This document shows positions 1-8,893 of a stretch of DNA of 64,000 bases, piece after piece. This stretch comes from an uncultured Endomicrobiia bacterium (GTDB taxonomy: Bacteria > Elusimicrobiota > Endomicrobiia > Endomicrobiales > Endomicrobiaceae). The DNA is taken from assembly GCA_938040055.1 (NCBI GenBank), contig CALHWY010000006.1, forward strand, positions 57,082 through 121,081, given 5' to 3'. The notes below the pieces were generated by a model. That model saw only the letters and a program-made list of their open reading frames with translations. It did no database searches and was not told where the DNA came from. Position 1 is the stretch's first letter. Each line of letters opens with the position of its first letter. The position numbers were made by a program, and so were the translations under genes.

Positions 1-273
1 GGAATCCATATAAGCCGTCGCAAGACCGGTAACCAGATTCGTCGCGCCGGGCCCGGAAGTCGCTATGCATACTCCCGTCTTTCCGGTGGAGCGGGCGTAT
101 CCGTCCGCCATATGCGAAGCCGCCTGTTCATGCCTTACAAGAATAAAGTTCAGACCGGAACCGTGAATGGCGTCAAAAATCGGCAAAGCCTGCCCGCCGG
201 GAAGGCCGAACACTACTTCAACATTCTCCTTCAATAAGCTTTCGACTAAAATTTGCGCGCCCGTTTTTTCCAT
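1..273 (-). CDS. ilvB: Acetolactate synthase large subunit, N-terminal part (cut by window edge)
   Basis: ThDP-dependent enzyme that condenses two pyruvates, or pyruvate with 2-ketobutyrate, in the first shared step of valine, leucine and isoleucine synthesis; cytosolic. Only the first 91 codons are present. The protein starts [13 protein letters not shown], then VFGLPGG, then [18 protein letters not shown] with the family's ThDP-activating glutamate (RHEQ), then TSGPGATNL, all typical of the N-terminal pyrimidine-binding domain. A GGAGGG ribosome site at 282-287, 8 nt before ATG 273, fixes the start. It lies 20 nt behind the LolA-like gene and downstream of ilvD and cimA, so it probably belongs to the same branched-chain operon. 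Other ThDP enzymes of this fold are possible, but the neighbours favour IlvB. Confidence 0.88.
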   Translation of the reverse strand, partial: MEKTGAQILVESLLKENVEVVFGLPGGQALPIFDAIHGSGLNFILVRHEQAASHMADGYARSTGKTGVCIATSGPGATNLVTGLATAYMDS

Positions 274-293
274 AGCGTTTACCCTCCTTTTTT

Positions 294-1730
294 TCAATTT
301 GACGTCATTTGTTTTACTCTTTCTTCCTTCTCTTTCATTTCTTCAATAATAAGTTTCATCTTTTCATATTCCTGAGGATCGCTGTGCCTCATTTCTTCAA
401 GTTCGGCTTCAATTCCTTTGTAAGCGTCCGCCGGATTGTATTCAAGTTTGTCGGTCTCGTCATTTGCGTCAGCGGTCTTTTTTTCTTCCTCGGATTTTTC
501 AGCGCGCGCGGACGCTTTGGCTTTTGCCGCCGCCACGGCTTTTTCCCGCTGTTCCTTTTTTTTCCTTTCTTCTTCGGCCTGTATGTCGGCAGCCATATGA
601 ATTCTGTAATCGGCCGCATTGGCGGGGATAAAAGGTTTTTCCAGCACGGGCAGTTCCACGGCTTTAACTTCGCCGTCAAAAGGAGTCCCGAAATCTTCGT
701 CAAAATTTTCAAACTGCATATTGCCCAGCACCGCGTCAAAAGACTGCATGGAATCGAAGACCACTCTTATTCTGGCTCTTCTTCTTTCCGTTTTCTCTTC
801 CTGAAATCTCTTGTCTTTGTACATATTCCTTACAGGAAGAACGATATTCGACTCTTTAAAAACGTCATCTCCGATATTTTCGTCTATTTTAACAAAATAT
901 TTTATTACGGCCGTAAAATACTGTCCGTAAGACATTTCAATAACCGAAGGAAATTTTCCCCCTTTGACATTATTTATTTTTTTGACCTCGGAATTATTTG
1001 GAAAAACCCCTGTCCAGCCCGTTTTTACGGCTATTTTCGTTCTTTTGTCTATAAAAAAAACGGCTTTTTTTTCGGATTCCCCTTCAAGCCCCATTTCAAT
1101 AATATGACATTTGTATCCGTTATATTTGCGCATTCCGAGATATTTATATTCTATCTTTTTTCCCGACTGCTCAAATTCCGACCTTATGCGTTTAAAAAAA
1201 TCGGACTGCGGAAAACTTATAAAAGCTTTCGCCTGTTCAAACGAAACTTCCCGCCGGTCTTTATGGGCGAAATTGGAAACGCACCATAAAGTTTTTCCGT
1301 CATAAATTATATGCAGTTCAAGCGGCATACCCATATTTTCGACATACGAACTCAGCCTGAGTTTATCGCCGCGAACGAAGAGTTCCTGGATGACTTTATT
1401 TTCAAAAAGAGCGTTCGTATCGTAACTTCCCCTGTTAAGTTCTCTTATATAGTTATCCGCTATATAAGACTTGTCTATCGTGCGTTCCGTTTTCATATAA
1501 AAAGTTTTATATTTTCCGAATGCCTGCTGCGGAGAAAAAACCGCGCTTTCAAGCATCTCGCGGGCCGCCTGTCCGTCCATATCCGCCGGCGCGCATGCAA
1601 AAGAGAACGATATAAAGCAAAACAAAAACGCGAAAAGACGTCCGGAAGGCCTCTTGCGCTCCGCCGGCGCGCTTTTTATTTCGCATTTATCTTTTTTTAA
1701 TGTTAAAAAGCAAAAAAGCGCTTTGTGCAT
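294..1730 (-). CDS. Exported LolA/outer-membrane-lipoprotein-sorting-like protein
   Basis: Protein of 478 residues, exact function unknown. A basic N-terminus is followed by a hydrophobic stretch ([16 protein letters not shown], about residues 32-47) that looks like a signal peptide, with a poor lipobox at the Cys. Residues about 60-300 contain short beta-type segments ([54 protein letters not shown]) that resemble LolA/LolB-fold outer-membrane lipoprotein-sorting proteins. The last 120 residues are a highly charged Lys/Glu/Ala-rich tail, probably helical. The start ATG 1730 has AAAGGA close upstream. The gene sits between ilvD (228 nt away) and ilvB (20 nt away), an unexpected place for an envelope protein. 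The fold call is from pattern only. Confidence 0.6.
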   Translation of the reverse strand: MHKALFCFLTLKKDKCEIKSAPAERKRPSGRLFAFLFCFISFSFACAPADMDGQAAREMLESAVFSPQQAFGKYKTFYMKTERTIDKSYIADNYIRELNRGSYDTNALFENKVIQELFVRGDKLRLSSYVENMGMPLELHIIYDGKTLWCVSNFAHKDRREVSFEQAKAFISFPQSDFFKRIRSEFEQSGKKIEYKYLGMRKYNGYKCHIIEMGLEGESEKKAVFFIDKRTKIAVKTGWTGVFPNNSEVKKINNVKGGKFPSVIEMSYGQYFTAVIKYFVKIDENIGDDVFKESNIVLPVRNMYKDKRFQEEKTERRRARIRVVFDSMQSFDAVLGNMQFENFDEDFGTPFDGEVKAVELPVLEKPFIPANAADYRIHMAADIQAEEERKKKEQREKAVAAAKAKASARAEKSEEEKKTADANDETDKLEYNPADAYKGIEAELEEMRHSDPQEYEKMKLIIEEMKEKEERVKQMTSN

Positions 1731-1958
1731 ATTTTCCTTTTGTCCTTACCCGAGCGCTTATCCCGGCGTTTTTCCGTTTTGCGCACCGCTTTATCCGCAA
1801 GCCGCGGCCGAAAATTATTTTATCTTGCGCCGGCGCGTAACTCCTATGAAATTTTTTTGTTTCCGGCATCCGCCGGCATATACTTTAAATTTCTCAGAAC
1901 TCCGTAAAAACCGTTTCCCTGCCGGTTCAAATCCTTTTTTGCGCCGGCAGCCGGAAAA

Positions 1959-3608
1959 CTATTTTAAAACCGCTCCGGCGGCGGCGGAACGCACAAGCCT
2001 GGCATATCTTGCCATATAACCTGTCTTTACCTTCGGTTCGGGCTTAACGGCCTTTGCAATTCTCTCTTTTATTATGTCTTCGCCCAGATCGGCGTTCAGA
2101 GTTCTTTTCGGTATATCGATATGTATAGTATCGCCTTCCTCAAGCGCGGCTATCGGCCCGCCGGAAGCCGCTTCCGGAGAAATATGCCCTATGCAGGGGC
2201 CTCTCGTTCCTCCGGAAAAACGTCCGTCAGTAAGCAAAGCGACCGAATCGCTCAAACCCATGCCGTGCAAAGCGCTCGTAGGACTTAACATCTCCCTCAT
2301 TCCCGGCCCGCCGGAAGGCCCCTCATATCTGATTACCACAATATCTCCCGGAACTATTTTTTTATCCAGTATAGCTTTCATTGCTTCGTCTTCCGAGTTA
2401 AAAACCCTCGCTCTTCCGGTAAACACCTTCATTTTTTCGCTTACCGCAGCCTGTTTTACAACGCAGCCTTCGGGAGCAATATTTCCTTTCAGAACGGCTA
2501 TCCCCCCTTCGGACCTGTAAGGATATTTTTCTCTTATGACGCTCTCGTCAAGGATTTTGCTTTCTTTTGCTATTTCGGTTATATTTTTGCCGGTAACGGT
2601 CAGCGAAGACAAAAGATTTTTCTGCAAAGCGCAAAGCACCGCCGGCATTCCTCCGGCATTGTCAAGATCTTCCATATAATGGTCTCCCGCAGGCTCAAGA
2701 CAGCATATTTGCGGAGTTTTCCCGGATATCTCGTCGAAAAGTTCAAGAGGAAGATCTATCCCGGCCTCATGCGCTATAGCCGGCAGATGCAAAACCGTAT
2801 TCGTTGAACCGCCCAAAGCCATGTCCGCGGCGATGGCGTTCTTGAAAGCGTTAAGAGTCATTATCTGCCTCGGAGTCGTATTGTCTTTGACAAGTTCCAC
2901 TATTTTCACGCCCGACTCATAAGCTATTCTTCTTTTTTGAGCGCTGACTGCCAGTGACGAAGCGCAGCCTTTTAAAGACATCCCCAAAGTTTCCGTCAGG
3001 CATGCCATGGTATTTGCGGTATACATTCCCTGGCATGAGCCGGCTCCCGGACAGGCCGCCATTTCAAGCTCTTCAAGTTGTTTTTCACTTATCTTGCCCG
3101 CCTGAAAGCGCCCGACGGCTTCAAAAGTGTCTCTGACCATGGAGCGTTTTTTATTATCGTATGTTCCGGTCATCATCGCTCCCGCCGTAACTACTATCGC
3201 CGGTATGTTGAGCCTGGCCGCGGCCATAAGCATTCCGGGAGTCACTTTATCGCAGTTCGACAAAAGCACAAGCCCGTCAAGCATATGGGCGTTTGCGACG
3301 ACTTCGACAAGATCCGCTATTATCTCCCTTGAAGCCAAAGAATAATGCATTCCGCTGTGCCCCATGGCTATTCCGTCGCAGACCGCCGGCGCGCCGAAAA
3401 TAAAAGGAACCCCGCCGCCCGCGGCTATGCCTCTTTCGATATATCTTTCAAGATCGCGCATAGCTATATGTCCCGGAACAAGATCCGTAAAAGACGAAGC
3501 TATTCCTATGAAAGGCTTCCCCAAATCTTTAGGACTGATTCCGGTGGAATAAAGCAAACAGCGGTTAGGCGCTCTTACCGCCCCTTTTTTTATTTGATCG
3601 CTTCTCAT
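1959..3608 (-). CDS. ilvD: Dihydroxy-acid dehydratase
   Basis: Fe-S dehydratase that converts 2,3-dihydroxy-isovalerate (or -methylvalerate) to the 2-keto acid in valine/isoleucine synthesis. Its 549 residues match the usual IlvD length (about 550-560). Visible family motifs: [14 protein letters not shown] and [15 protein letters not shown] with the cluster cysteines, [36 protein letters not shown] near the C-terminus. The start ATG 3608 has AGAGGA upstream and overlaps the cimA stop as ATGA, so translation is probably coupled. The C-terminus [20 protein letters not shown] is complete. Downstream lies a 228-nt gap with no obvious terminator, then the LolA-like gene. Confidence 0.96.
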   Translation of the reverse strand: MRSDQIKKGAVRAPNRCLLYSTGISPKDLGKPFIGIASSFTDLVPGHIAMRDLERYIERGIAAGGGVPFIFGAPAVCDGIAMGHSGMHYSLASREIIADLVEVVANAHMLDGLVLLSNCDKVTPGMLMAAARLNIPAIVVTAGAMMTGTYDNKKRSMVRDTFEAVGRFQAGKISEKQLEELEMAACPGAGSCQGMYTANTMACLTETLGMSLKGCASSLAVSAQKRRIAYESGVKIVELVKDNTTPRQIMTLNAFKNAIAADMALGGSTNTVLHLPAIAHEAGIDLPLELFDEISGKTPQICCLEPAGDHYMEDLDNAGGMPAVLCALQKNLLSSLTVTGKNITEIAKESKILDESVIREKYPYRSEGGIAVLKGNIAPEGCVVKQAAVSEKMKVFTGRARVFNSEDEAMKAILDKKIVPGDIVVIRYEGPSGGPGMREMLSPTSALHGMGLSDSVALLTDGRFSGGTRGPCIGHISPEAASGGPIAALEEGDTIHIDIPKRTLNADLGEDIIKERIAKAVKPEPKVKTGYMARYARLVRSAAAGAVLK

Positions 3609-5209
3609 TTTTTCCTCTTTTGCCTTTTATTTTCGGTCTTTTTATCCGCATCTTTAACAAGCTTGTATTCAACGGCGTCAGAAAGAGCCTGCCAGGACGC
3701 ATCTATGATATTTGCATTTACGCCGATGGTTCCCCATCTTCTGGACGAGTCCGAAGTTTCGATAAGAACCCTTACTTTGGCGGCCGTATTGGCTTCGCTG
3801 TTTATTACCCTGACTTTAAAGTCCGTCAAAAATATCTCTTCGGCCCCGGGATAATATTTCTTCAGAGCTTTTCTGAGACAGTTGTCAAGAGCGTTGACCG
3901 GTCCGTCGCCTTCGGCAACCGTATGTTCTTCTTTGCCTCTCACGTCAAGTTTTACGGTCGCCTCCGACACTATCCCGCCCGCCGCATTTTTTTCAACGGC
4001 AACCCTGTAGCTTTTCAATTTAAAAAACGGCTCAAAGCTTTCAACGGCTTTTTTCGTCAGCAAAAAAAACGAACCGTCCGCGTCTTCATACTGGTATCCC
4101 AGGTTTTCTTTATTTTTGACTATCTCTATAACCTCGCTTACTTTTTCCGGAGCCTCGTCAAGGCCCAGCGCCATTTCACAGCATTTTGACATGACATTGC
4201 TTTTGCCGGCCTGATCGCTTACAAGTATCCGCCTTTCATTGCCCACAAGCGAAGGATTTACGTGCTCGTAAGTTTCGGGCTGCCTTTCTATCGCGGAAAC
4301 ATGTATACCCGCCTTATGCGCAAAAGCGTTTCTGCCGACATAAGGTTTGGCGTCATTGGGAACAAGATTCGCTATTTCGTCTATATACCTTGAAAGTTCG
4401 GTAAGAGCCGCCAGACTTTTTTCCGGCACGCAGTTATAACCTTTCTTTATCTGCAGGCCCGGTATTATGGAGCACAGATTGGCGTTGCCGCACCTTTCCC
4501 CAAGACCGTTAACGCTGCCCTGCACCATAATGCAGCCGGCTTCAACGGCCGTTATGGAATTTGCCACGGCGCAGCCGGAATCATTATGCGCATGTACGGC
4601 GAATTTCATTCCGGGACAGGCGTCCGCGACCTCGCTTACGATTTTATTTATGTCGGAAGGAAGCATGCCGCCGTTGGTTTCGCAAAGACAAATCCATGAC
4701 GCGCCGGCTTCCCAGGCGGTTTTTACGGTTTCAAGAGCATATTCCTTATTGCTTTTATATCCGTCAAAAAAATGTTCGGCGTCGTATATAACTTCCATTT
4801 TTTCAGATTTTAAAAAAGCGATGCTGCCGGATATCATATCCAGATTTTCTTTATTTGTCGTTTTAAGAGCGGTTTTAACGTGCAGATCCCAGCTCTTTCC
4901 GAAAATACAGGCCGTCTTGACGCCGCTCGCGGCTATGGCGCAAAGATTTTTGTCTTCGTCCGCCCGGCAGCCTTTTCTTCTGGTAGAGCCGAAGGCCGTC
5001 AGCTTCGAATGTTTTAACCCGGTTTTTTTCATCCGGGCGAAAAAAAGTTCGTCTTTCGGATTGGAGCCGGGCCAGCCGCCTTCTATATAATCCATTCCGA
5101 AAGAGTCCAGGGCTTTCGCTATTTTTATTTTGTCTTCAACGCTGAAAGATATTCCCGCTCCCTGGGAGCCGTCTCTGAGCGTAGTGTCGAATATAAATAT
5201 TTTTTTCAT
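3605..5209 (-). CDS. cimA: (R)-citramalate synthase
   Basis: Condenses acetyl-CoA with pyruvate to citramalate, opening the threonine-independent route to 2-ketobutyrate and isoleucine. The 534-residue protein begins [19 protein letters not shown], the DRE-TIM metallolyase entry motif. It carries [13 protein letters not shown], which separates CimA from LeuA, the metal-binding [13 protein letters not shown], and [11 protein letters not shown]. Residues about 400-520 form the LeuA-type dimerisation/regulatory domain where isoleucine feedback usually acts. ATG 5209 is chosen over an upstream in-frame start because it matches the family N-terminus and clears the pilin gene, leaving a 26-nt spacer. 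The stop overlaps ilvD by 4 nt. Confidence 0.95.
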   Translation of the reverse strand: MKKIFIFDTTLRDGSQGAGISFSVEDKIKIAKALDSFGMDYIEGGWPGSNPKDELFFARMKKTGLKHSKLTAFGSTRRKGCRADEDKNLCAIAASGVKTACIFGKSWDLHVKTALKTTNKENLDMISGSIAFLKSEKMEVIYDAEHFFDGYKSNKEYALETVKTAWEAGASWICLCETNGGMLPSDINKIVSEVADACPGMKFAVHAHNDSGCAVANSITAVEAGCIMVQGSVNGLGERCGNANLCSIIPGLQIKKGYNCVPEKSLAALTELSRYIDEIANLVPNDAKPYVGRNAFAHKAGIHVSAIERQPETYEHVNPSLVGNERRILVSDQAGKSNVMSKCCEMALGLDEAPEKVSEVIEIVKNKENLGYQYEDADGSFFLLTKKAVESFEPFFKLKSYRVAVEKNAAGGIVSEATVKLDVRGKEEHTVAEGDGPVNALDNCLRKALKKYYPGAEEIFLTDFKVRVINSEANTAAKVRVLIETSDSSRRWGTIGVNANIIDASWQALSDAVEYKLVKDADKKTENKRQKRKK

Positions 5210-5235
5210 TTCCGTTCGTACCCGCCGCGCCGCAT

Positions 5236-5673
5236 CTACCATTCTTCGGAAATCAAAGCGCCCGAGGCGTCCGTAATGCGCCATTTGGGATAACTGGCCG
5301 CTTGATTCATATCATAAGGCCAAAACTGATAAATAATCAAATTCTCGCTTTCGGACAGAGCCTCCGCGCTTATAACATTGGTATAAAGAGCCGAATGCCC
5401 GGTTTTTACTTTTTTGAAATAGGCATTGTTCCTGGCGTCTATGTCAAGAACCGGATTCTCTTCGACCCAGCCGTTTATCGTGTACCAGACGCCGAATTCG
5501 GAATAATAAACCCTCTGGGAAGTGATGACGGAAGCCGCGAGAGATTTTCCTTCCGTCATTTTCGATTTTAAGGTATAACCCCTGTAAATCGGGATTGACA
5601 CTATAGCGAGTATGCCGACTATAACAATGACTATGATAAGCTCTACTATGGTAAAACCTTTTGCCTTTTTCAT
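5236..5673 (-). CDS. Type IV pilin-like (pseudopilin) protein inside the lysC-cimA operon
   Basis: 145-residue prepilin. Basic leader MKKAKG, then FTIVELIIVIVIVGIL: prepilin peptidase would cut after Gly6 and methylate Phe, and Glu5 of the mature form is present. The first 30 residues form the hydrophobic assembly helix. The rest is a short globular domain with YYSEFGVWYTINGW and a C-terminal KWRITDASGALISEEW, like the many minor-pilin-like proteins of Elusimicrobiota. It overlaps lysC by 4 nt (ATGA) and precedes cimA by 26 nt, so it is almost certainly co-transcribed with amino-acid genes. No pilus assembly gene is nearby. Whether it joins a pilus, a secretion pseudopilus or works alone cannot be told. 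Confidence 0.85.
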   Translation of the reverse strand: MKKAKGFTIVELIIVIVIVGILAIVSIPIYRGYTLKSKMTEGKSLAASVITSQRVYYSEFGVWYTINGWVEENPVLDIDARNNAYFKKVKTGHSALYTNVISAEALSESENLIIYQFWPYDMNQAASYPKWRITDASGALISEEW

Positions 5674-6149
5674 TTCTTTGCCAACCTAAACCCTTTGTGC
5701 AGCTCTTCAACGGCTTTTGCCATATCCGTTTCATCCACAATGCACGATATTTTGATTTCGCTTGTGGAAATCATTTCTATGTTTATTCCTTTTTTCGACA
5801 GTATTTCAAAAGTCTGCGCGGCCACGCCGGGATTGCTTCTCATTCCGATTCCGACTACGGATACTTTCGCCACATGTTCGTCGCAAACGACATTCGAGGC
5901 TTTAAGCTCAGCCGCTATTTTATCAAGTTCTATCTGCGTCTTTTTCATATCCGCCTTGCTGACGGTAAACGATATGTCGTTTTTCTTGTCCACAGCGGCG
6001 GATTGTATGATCATATCCACGTTAACGCCTATTTTCGCCAGTTTGCCGAAAATTTTCGCGGCCACGCCGGGCATGTCGGGCAGATCGATTATCGTAAATT
6101 TAACCTGATTTTTGTCAAAAGTCACTCCCGAAACGAGCAATGCTTCCAT
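5670..6149 (-). CDS. Probable aspartate kinase beta subunit from an internal in-frame start
   Basis: In-frame ATG at 6149 (MEALLVSGVTFDKNQ) is preceded by AGGAGG at 6156-6161 with a 6-nt spacer, one of the best ribosome sites in the window. Translation would give a 159-residue protein holding only the two ACT domains. Overlapping alpha and beta aspartokinase subunits made from one gene are known in Bacillus subtilis and Corynebacterium, where beta has nearly this length. What I see is the site and the frame; that the short form is made here is inference. Confidence 0.7.
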   Translation of the reverse strand: MEALLVSGVTFDKNQVKFTIIDLPDMPGVAAKIFGKLAKIGVNVDMIIQSAAVDKKNDISFTVSKADMKKTQIELDKIAAELKASNVVCDEHVAKVSVVGIGMRSNPGVAAQTFEILSKKGINIEMISTSEIKISCIVDETDMAKAVEELHKGFRLAKK

Positions 6150-6899
6150 ATTTTTCCTCCTGATCTTTTCTTCGCTTGTTATTATTGTCCCGATATTGTC
6201 GCTGAAAGTGCTTCTCGCATGTATTTCCACTCCGAACTTTTTTGCGACTTCAATGCTTCTTCCCTGCAAAACCTGTGCCCCGGAACCGGCCATTTCCAGC
6301 ATTTCTTCATAAGATATGTAATCAAGTTTTCTGGCGTCTTTAACAAGTCTGGGATCGGTGGTAAAAACGCCTTCCACATCGGAATAAATTTCGCAGGAAC
6401 CGGCGTCAAGAGCGGCCGCCAAAGCGACGGCGGTAAGATCTGAGCCGCCCCTGCCGAGAGTCGTTATGTCCCCCTTATTGTTTAGCGCCTGAAAGCCGGC
6501 CACTATCACTATGGTATTTTTGGCAAGATGAGCTTTGACTTTTTTGGGATTAATCTTTTTAATCCGCGCCCGCGAATGATCTTCATCCGCCGAAATGCCG
6601 GCCTGCGGGCCCGTCATTGAGATGACATTTTCTCCCATCGCGTCGACGGCCATAGCAAGAAGCGATATTGAAACCATCTCTCCGGTGGCAAGAAGCATGT
6701 CCATTTCCCTGGCGGGAGGATTTGAAGAAATTTTATCGGCCATTCCAAGAAGATCGTCGGTAGTGTCTCCAGGCGCGGAAACTACCGCAACCACTTTATT
6801 GCCGGCTTTTTTCTTGGCGATAATTTTGCCGGCGACATGTTTCATTTTATCGGCGTCGGCAACCGACGAGCCTCCGAATTTCATCACGAACAGTCCCAT
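5670..6899 (-). CDS. lysC: Aspartate kinase (alpha subunit)
   Basis: Phosphorylates aspartate, the first step towards lysine, threonine, methionine and diaminopimelate. 409 residues, the normal size of LysC of the alpha2beta2 type. N-terminal kinase domain with KFGGSSVADADKM and TTLGRGGSDLTAVALAAAL; two C-terminal ACT domains from about residue 265 (VKFTIIDLPDMPGVAAKIF and VSVVGIGMRSNPGVAAQTF) that normally bind lysine and/or threonine. SD AAGGAG precedes ATG 6899 and a TATAAT box lies at 6929-6934. An internal ATG with a perfect ribosome site is described separately. First gene of the lysC-pilin-cimA-ilvD run; thrB lies upstream. Confidence 0.96.
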   Translation of the reverse strand: MGLFVMKFGGSSVADADKMKHVAGKIIAKKKAGNKVVAVVSAPGDTTDDLLGMADKISSNPPAREMDMLLATGEMVSISLLAMAVDAMGENVISMTGPQAGISADEDHSRARIKKINPKKVKAHLAKNTIVIVAGFQALNNKGDITTLGRGGSDLTAVALAAALDAGSCEIYSDVEGVFTTDPRLVKDARKLDYISYEEMLEMAGSGAQVLQGRSIEVAKKFGVEIHARSTFSDNIGTIITSEEKIRRKNMEALLVSGVTFDKNQVKFTIIDLPDMPGVAAKIFGKLAKIGVNVDMIIQSAAVDKKNDISFTVSKADMKKTQIELDKIAAELKASNVVCDEHVAKVSVVGIGMRSNPGVAAQTFEILSKKGINIEMISTSEIKISCIVDETDMAKAVEELHKGFRLAKK

Positions 6900-6928
6900 C
6901 TTGCATCTCCTTAAAATAATATTTTTAT

Positions 6929-6934
6929 ATTATA
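6929..6934 (-). promoter_or_regulatory. Possible -10 box for lysC operon
   Basis: TATAAT on the minus strand, 29-35 nt before the lysC ATG, would give a roughly 20-nt leader carrying the AAGGAG ribosome site. No good -35 hexamer is seen at 16-18 nt spacing, so support is modest. No lysine riboswitch is visible in the 230-nt gap. Confidence 0.4.
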
Positions 6935-7065
6935 TAAAATTTTTAAACTTTTAATTCTCTTTTTTATTGTTTTTTCAGGCAGTTTCAAATAATCCGAAAA
7001 AAAACGCTCCGTACCGCGGCGTCTTTTTTTGCCGGCAACAAAAAGCTTTAAATAAGGGAAAACAA

Positions 7066-7093
7066 AATCTTATACGCAAATGCGTATAAGATT
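7066..7093 (-). terminator. Perfect 13-bp inverted repeat after thrB, probable terminator
   Basis: Arms AATCTTATACGCA and its exact reverse complement are separated by 2 nt. It starts 37 nt after the thrB stop, and on the minus strand it is followed by TTGTTTTCCC, a T-rich tail. It could instead be an operator for lysC, whose start is 167 nt away. Confidence 0.5.
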
Positions 7094-7129
7094 AATTGTT
7101 TATAAACTTTTACGGCTTGCGGCGGGAAA

Positions 7130-8044
7130 TTATATTTTAGCGGCGCCTTTTGCGTCAAAATCCAAAATATAAGATTTTACGGCCACGCTTTCTTTTTTCC
7201 AGATTTTTGTCATCGCTTTCTGCGCTTTTTCGCAGTCTTTTCCCCGGCACAATGCAGCGATGGACGGGCCGGAACCGGAAAGAAAAGCGCCGAAAGCCCC
7301 GTTTTCAAGAGCCGCTTTTATTACTTCATCCATAGCGGGAATCATTTTGCCTCTGTAAGGCTGGTGAAACCTGTCCTGCATTCCTTCGCGCAAAAGACCG
7401 TAGTTTCCGGTGCAAAAAGCAGCCGTAAGCAAAGCGACTCTTGAAGCGTTAAAAACCGCGTCCCGCATATCAACCCGTTTGGGAAGAGCTTGCCTGGAAC
7501 GTTTAGTTCTCAGTTCAAAAGAAGGAACGCACATAACGACTTTCATTTTGGGAACCGGAAGGGCTGCGACTCCGATTTCTCCTTTATCGTCTCTATAACA
7601 TATGCACAGCCCGCCGTAAACCGCCGGCGCTATATTGTCCGGGTGGCCTTCTATGCGCATTCCCAGCCGCGCTATCTGCGCTTTGGAAAGTTTATACCCG
7701 CATAAAGCATTCGCCAGAGATATGCCCCCGATAATGGCGCTGGCACTGGAACCCAGACCGCCGCTTAAAGGAACTCCGGTTTTTATAGTTATATTTAAAT
7801 TTTTCAGATTATACTTGCCGCAGCCGAGAACTTTGAACGTTTCCGCCATGGACTTCCACAGCAGGTTTTTTTCGCCCGCGGGAAGAATGTTTCTGCCTTC
7901 TCCTTTTAATTCAAACTTTGTTTTTTTAGCCTCCGGCGCATATTCGGCCTCAAATTCATTGTACAAAGACAAAGCCGCCCCGAAAATATCAAATCCCGGG
8001 CCGAGATTCGCGGTTGTTGCGGGAACTCTCATTTTTACTTTCAT
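7130..8044 (-). CDS. thrB: Homoserine kinase
   Basis: GHMP-family kinase that makes O-phosphohomoserine for threonine synthase. 304 residues, normal for ThrB. Motif 1 VPATTANLGPGFDIFG near the N-terminus, the glycine-rich ATP loop PLSGGLGSSASAIIG at about residues 93-107, and the C-terminal GAFLSGSGPSIAAL motif. SD AAGGT sits 7 nt before ATG 8044; a second in-frame ATG four codons later is possible. It lies upstream of lysC, so aspartate-pathway genes are clustered, but the hairpin at 7066-7093 suggests separate transcripts. No thrC or hom is in the window. Confidence 0.95.
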   Translation of the reverse strand: MKVKMRVPATTANLGPGFDIFGAALSLYNEFEAEYAPEAKKTKFELKGEGRNILPAGEKNLLWKSMAETFKVLGCGKYNLKNLNITIKTGVPLSGGLGSSASAIIGGISLANALCGYKLSKAQIARLGMRIEGHPDNIAPAVYGGLCICYRDDKGEIGVAALPVPKMKVVMCVPSFELRTKRSRQALPKRVDMRDAVFNASRVALLTAAFCTGNYGLLREGMQDRFHQPYRGKMIPAMDEVIKAALENGAFGAFLSGSGPSIAALCRGKDCEKAQKAMTKIWKKESVAVKSYILDFDAKGAAKI

Positions 8045-8100
8045 GTTTGCACCTTCTTATTTATTTTAAACTTATAAAAATTTTTTCCGTCAGGAATTTT

Positions 8101-8229
8101 CTAAAAGAGCAATTCCGCAATTATCAAACCATGAGCCAAAAACAGCCCGCAGACAACAGCCGCGCCTAAAAGAAGCGCTCCGATAATCAATATCTTATTT
8201 CCCGCATTGATTCTTTTATTTTTATTCAT
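8101..8229 (-). CDS. Small single-span membrane protein, unknown
   Basis: 42-residue open frame starting MNKNKRINAGNK, followed by one hydrophobic span (ILIIGALLLGAAVVCGLFLAH) and a short tail. A GGGA element lies just upstream of ATG 8229. It ends 56 nt before thrB and may share its transcript. The basic start followed by a clean membrane span is what one expects of a real mini-protein, but no family is recognised. A longer frame upstream exists and looks non-coding because it runs into the tandem repeat. Confidence 0.35.
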   Translation of the reverse strand: MNKNKRINAGNKILIIGALLLGAAVVCGLFLAHGLIIAELLF

Positions 8230-8274
8230 ATCTATCCCGGTGCCCGCTTTAAAGTTAAGCACCTGTACATCCGA

Positions 8275-8500
8275 GGAGCGAAGCTCCTTCTTTAATATTT
8301 CCACAAACGATTTTTTCAAACGGCAAAAAAAACACTTCCATGACACTTTATCCGACTTTCACAAGCGGAAAATTATTTACGGGAGCGAGGCTCCTTCTTT
8401 ATTATTTCCGCAAACGATTTTTTCAAACGGCAAAGAAACACTTCCATGACACTTTATCCGACTTTTACAAGCGGAAAATTATTTACGGGAGCGAGGCTCC
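8275..8500. repeat. Tandem direct repeat, about 106-107-bp unit, 2.1 copies
   Basis: Copy 1 at 8275-8381 and copy 2 at 8382-8487 differ at only a few positions; a third copy is cut off after about 13 bp at 8488-8500. Each unit opens with a small hairpin GGAGC-GAR-GCTCC and contains ACACTTCCATGACACTTTAT and GCGGAAAATTATTTAC. No open frame crosses the copies convincingly. The role is unknown. Confidence 0.85.
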
Positions 8501-8893
8501 CAACCTGATTTTTTTCAAAACGCATATACCGGCTGCCGGAAGCTTCTTTTTTAACCGGAAAGCGCCGAACTTTCTTATCGCATCCGCCCGCCAAAAGCGG
8601 ACTTACAGGATATAAAAAGCATTCCGCCGACAAGTCCAAGGCGCAGACCAAGCAAGACAAAAAAATCTTAAGAAAAATTTACAATGCCTTAAAATATTTT
8701 ATATAAAAAAATCCGGCAACAAAACTTTTTTTAAAAAAACCGCTCCCGATTGCGCAAAATGCGGTTTTAAAAGGGATTTTCATAAATTAAAGAACATCGG
8801 CTCGGCGCTGAAATATTTAAAAACGCCCGGGATTTTTTGTTTGCCGGCCGGCACGTAAAACGCAGCAAAAAAACACCGTCAAAAAACTTTATA
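8501..8893. other. Intergenic, no gene seen
   Basis: Region downstream of thiC and beyond the tandem repeat. Short frames here have no family features and no ribosome sites. A GCCGGCCGGC self-complementary stretch lies near 8842. Confidence 0.6.

Noticed and set aside
309..1289. 326-residue plus-strand open frame
   Set aside because: Phe/Arg/His-rich shadow of the LolA-like gene on the other strand; no ribosome site and no family pattern.
6900..7065. Lysine riboswitch before lysC
   Set aside because: No conserved core (AGAGG-type junction, GGGA and GCCGAA motifs) is visible; the region is mostly AT-rich with a short apparent leader.
8275..8500. CRISPR array
   Set aside because: Units are 106-107 bp and alike along their whole length, so there are no unique spacers; it is a plain tandem repeat.
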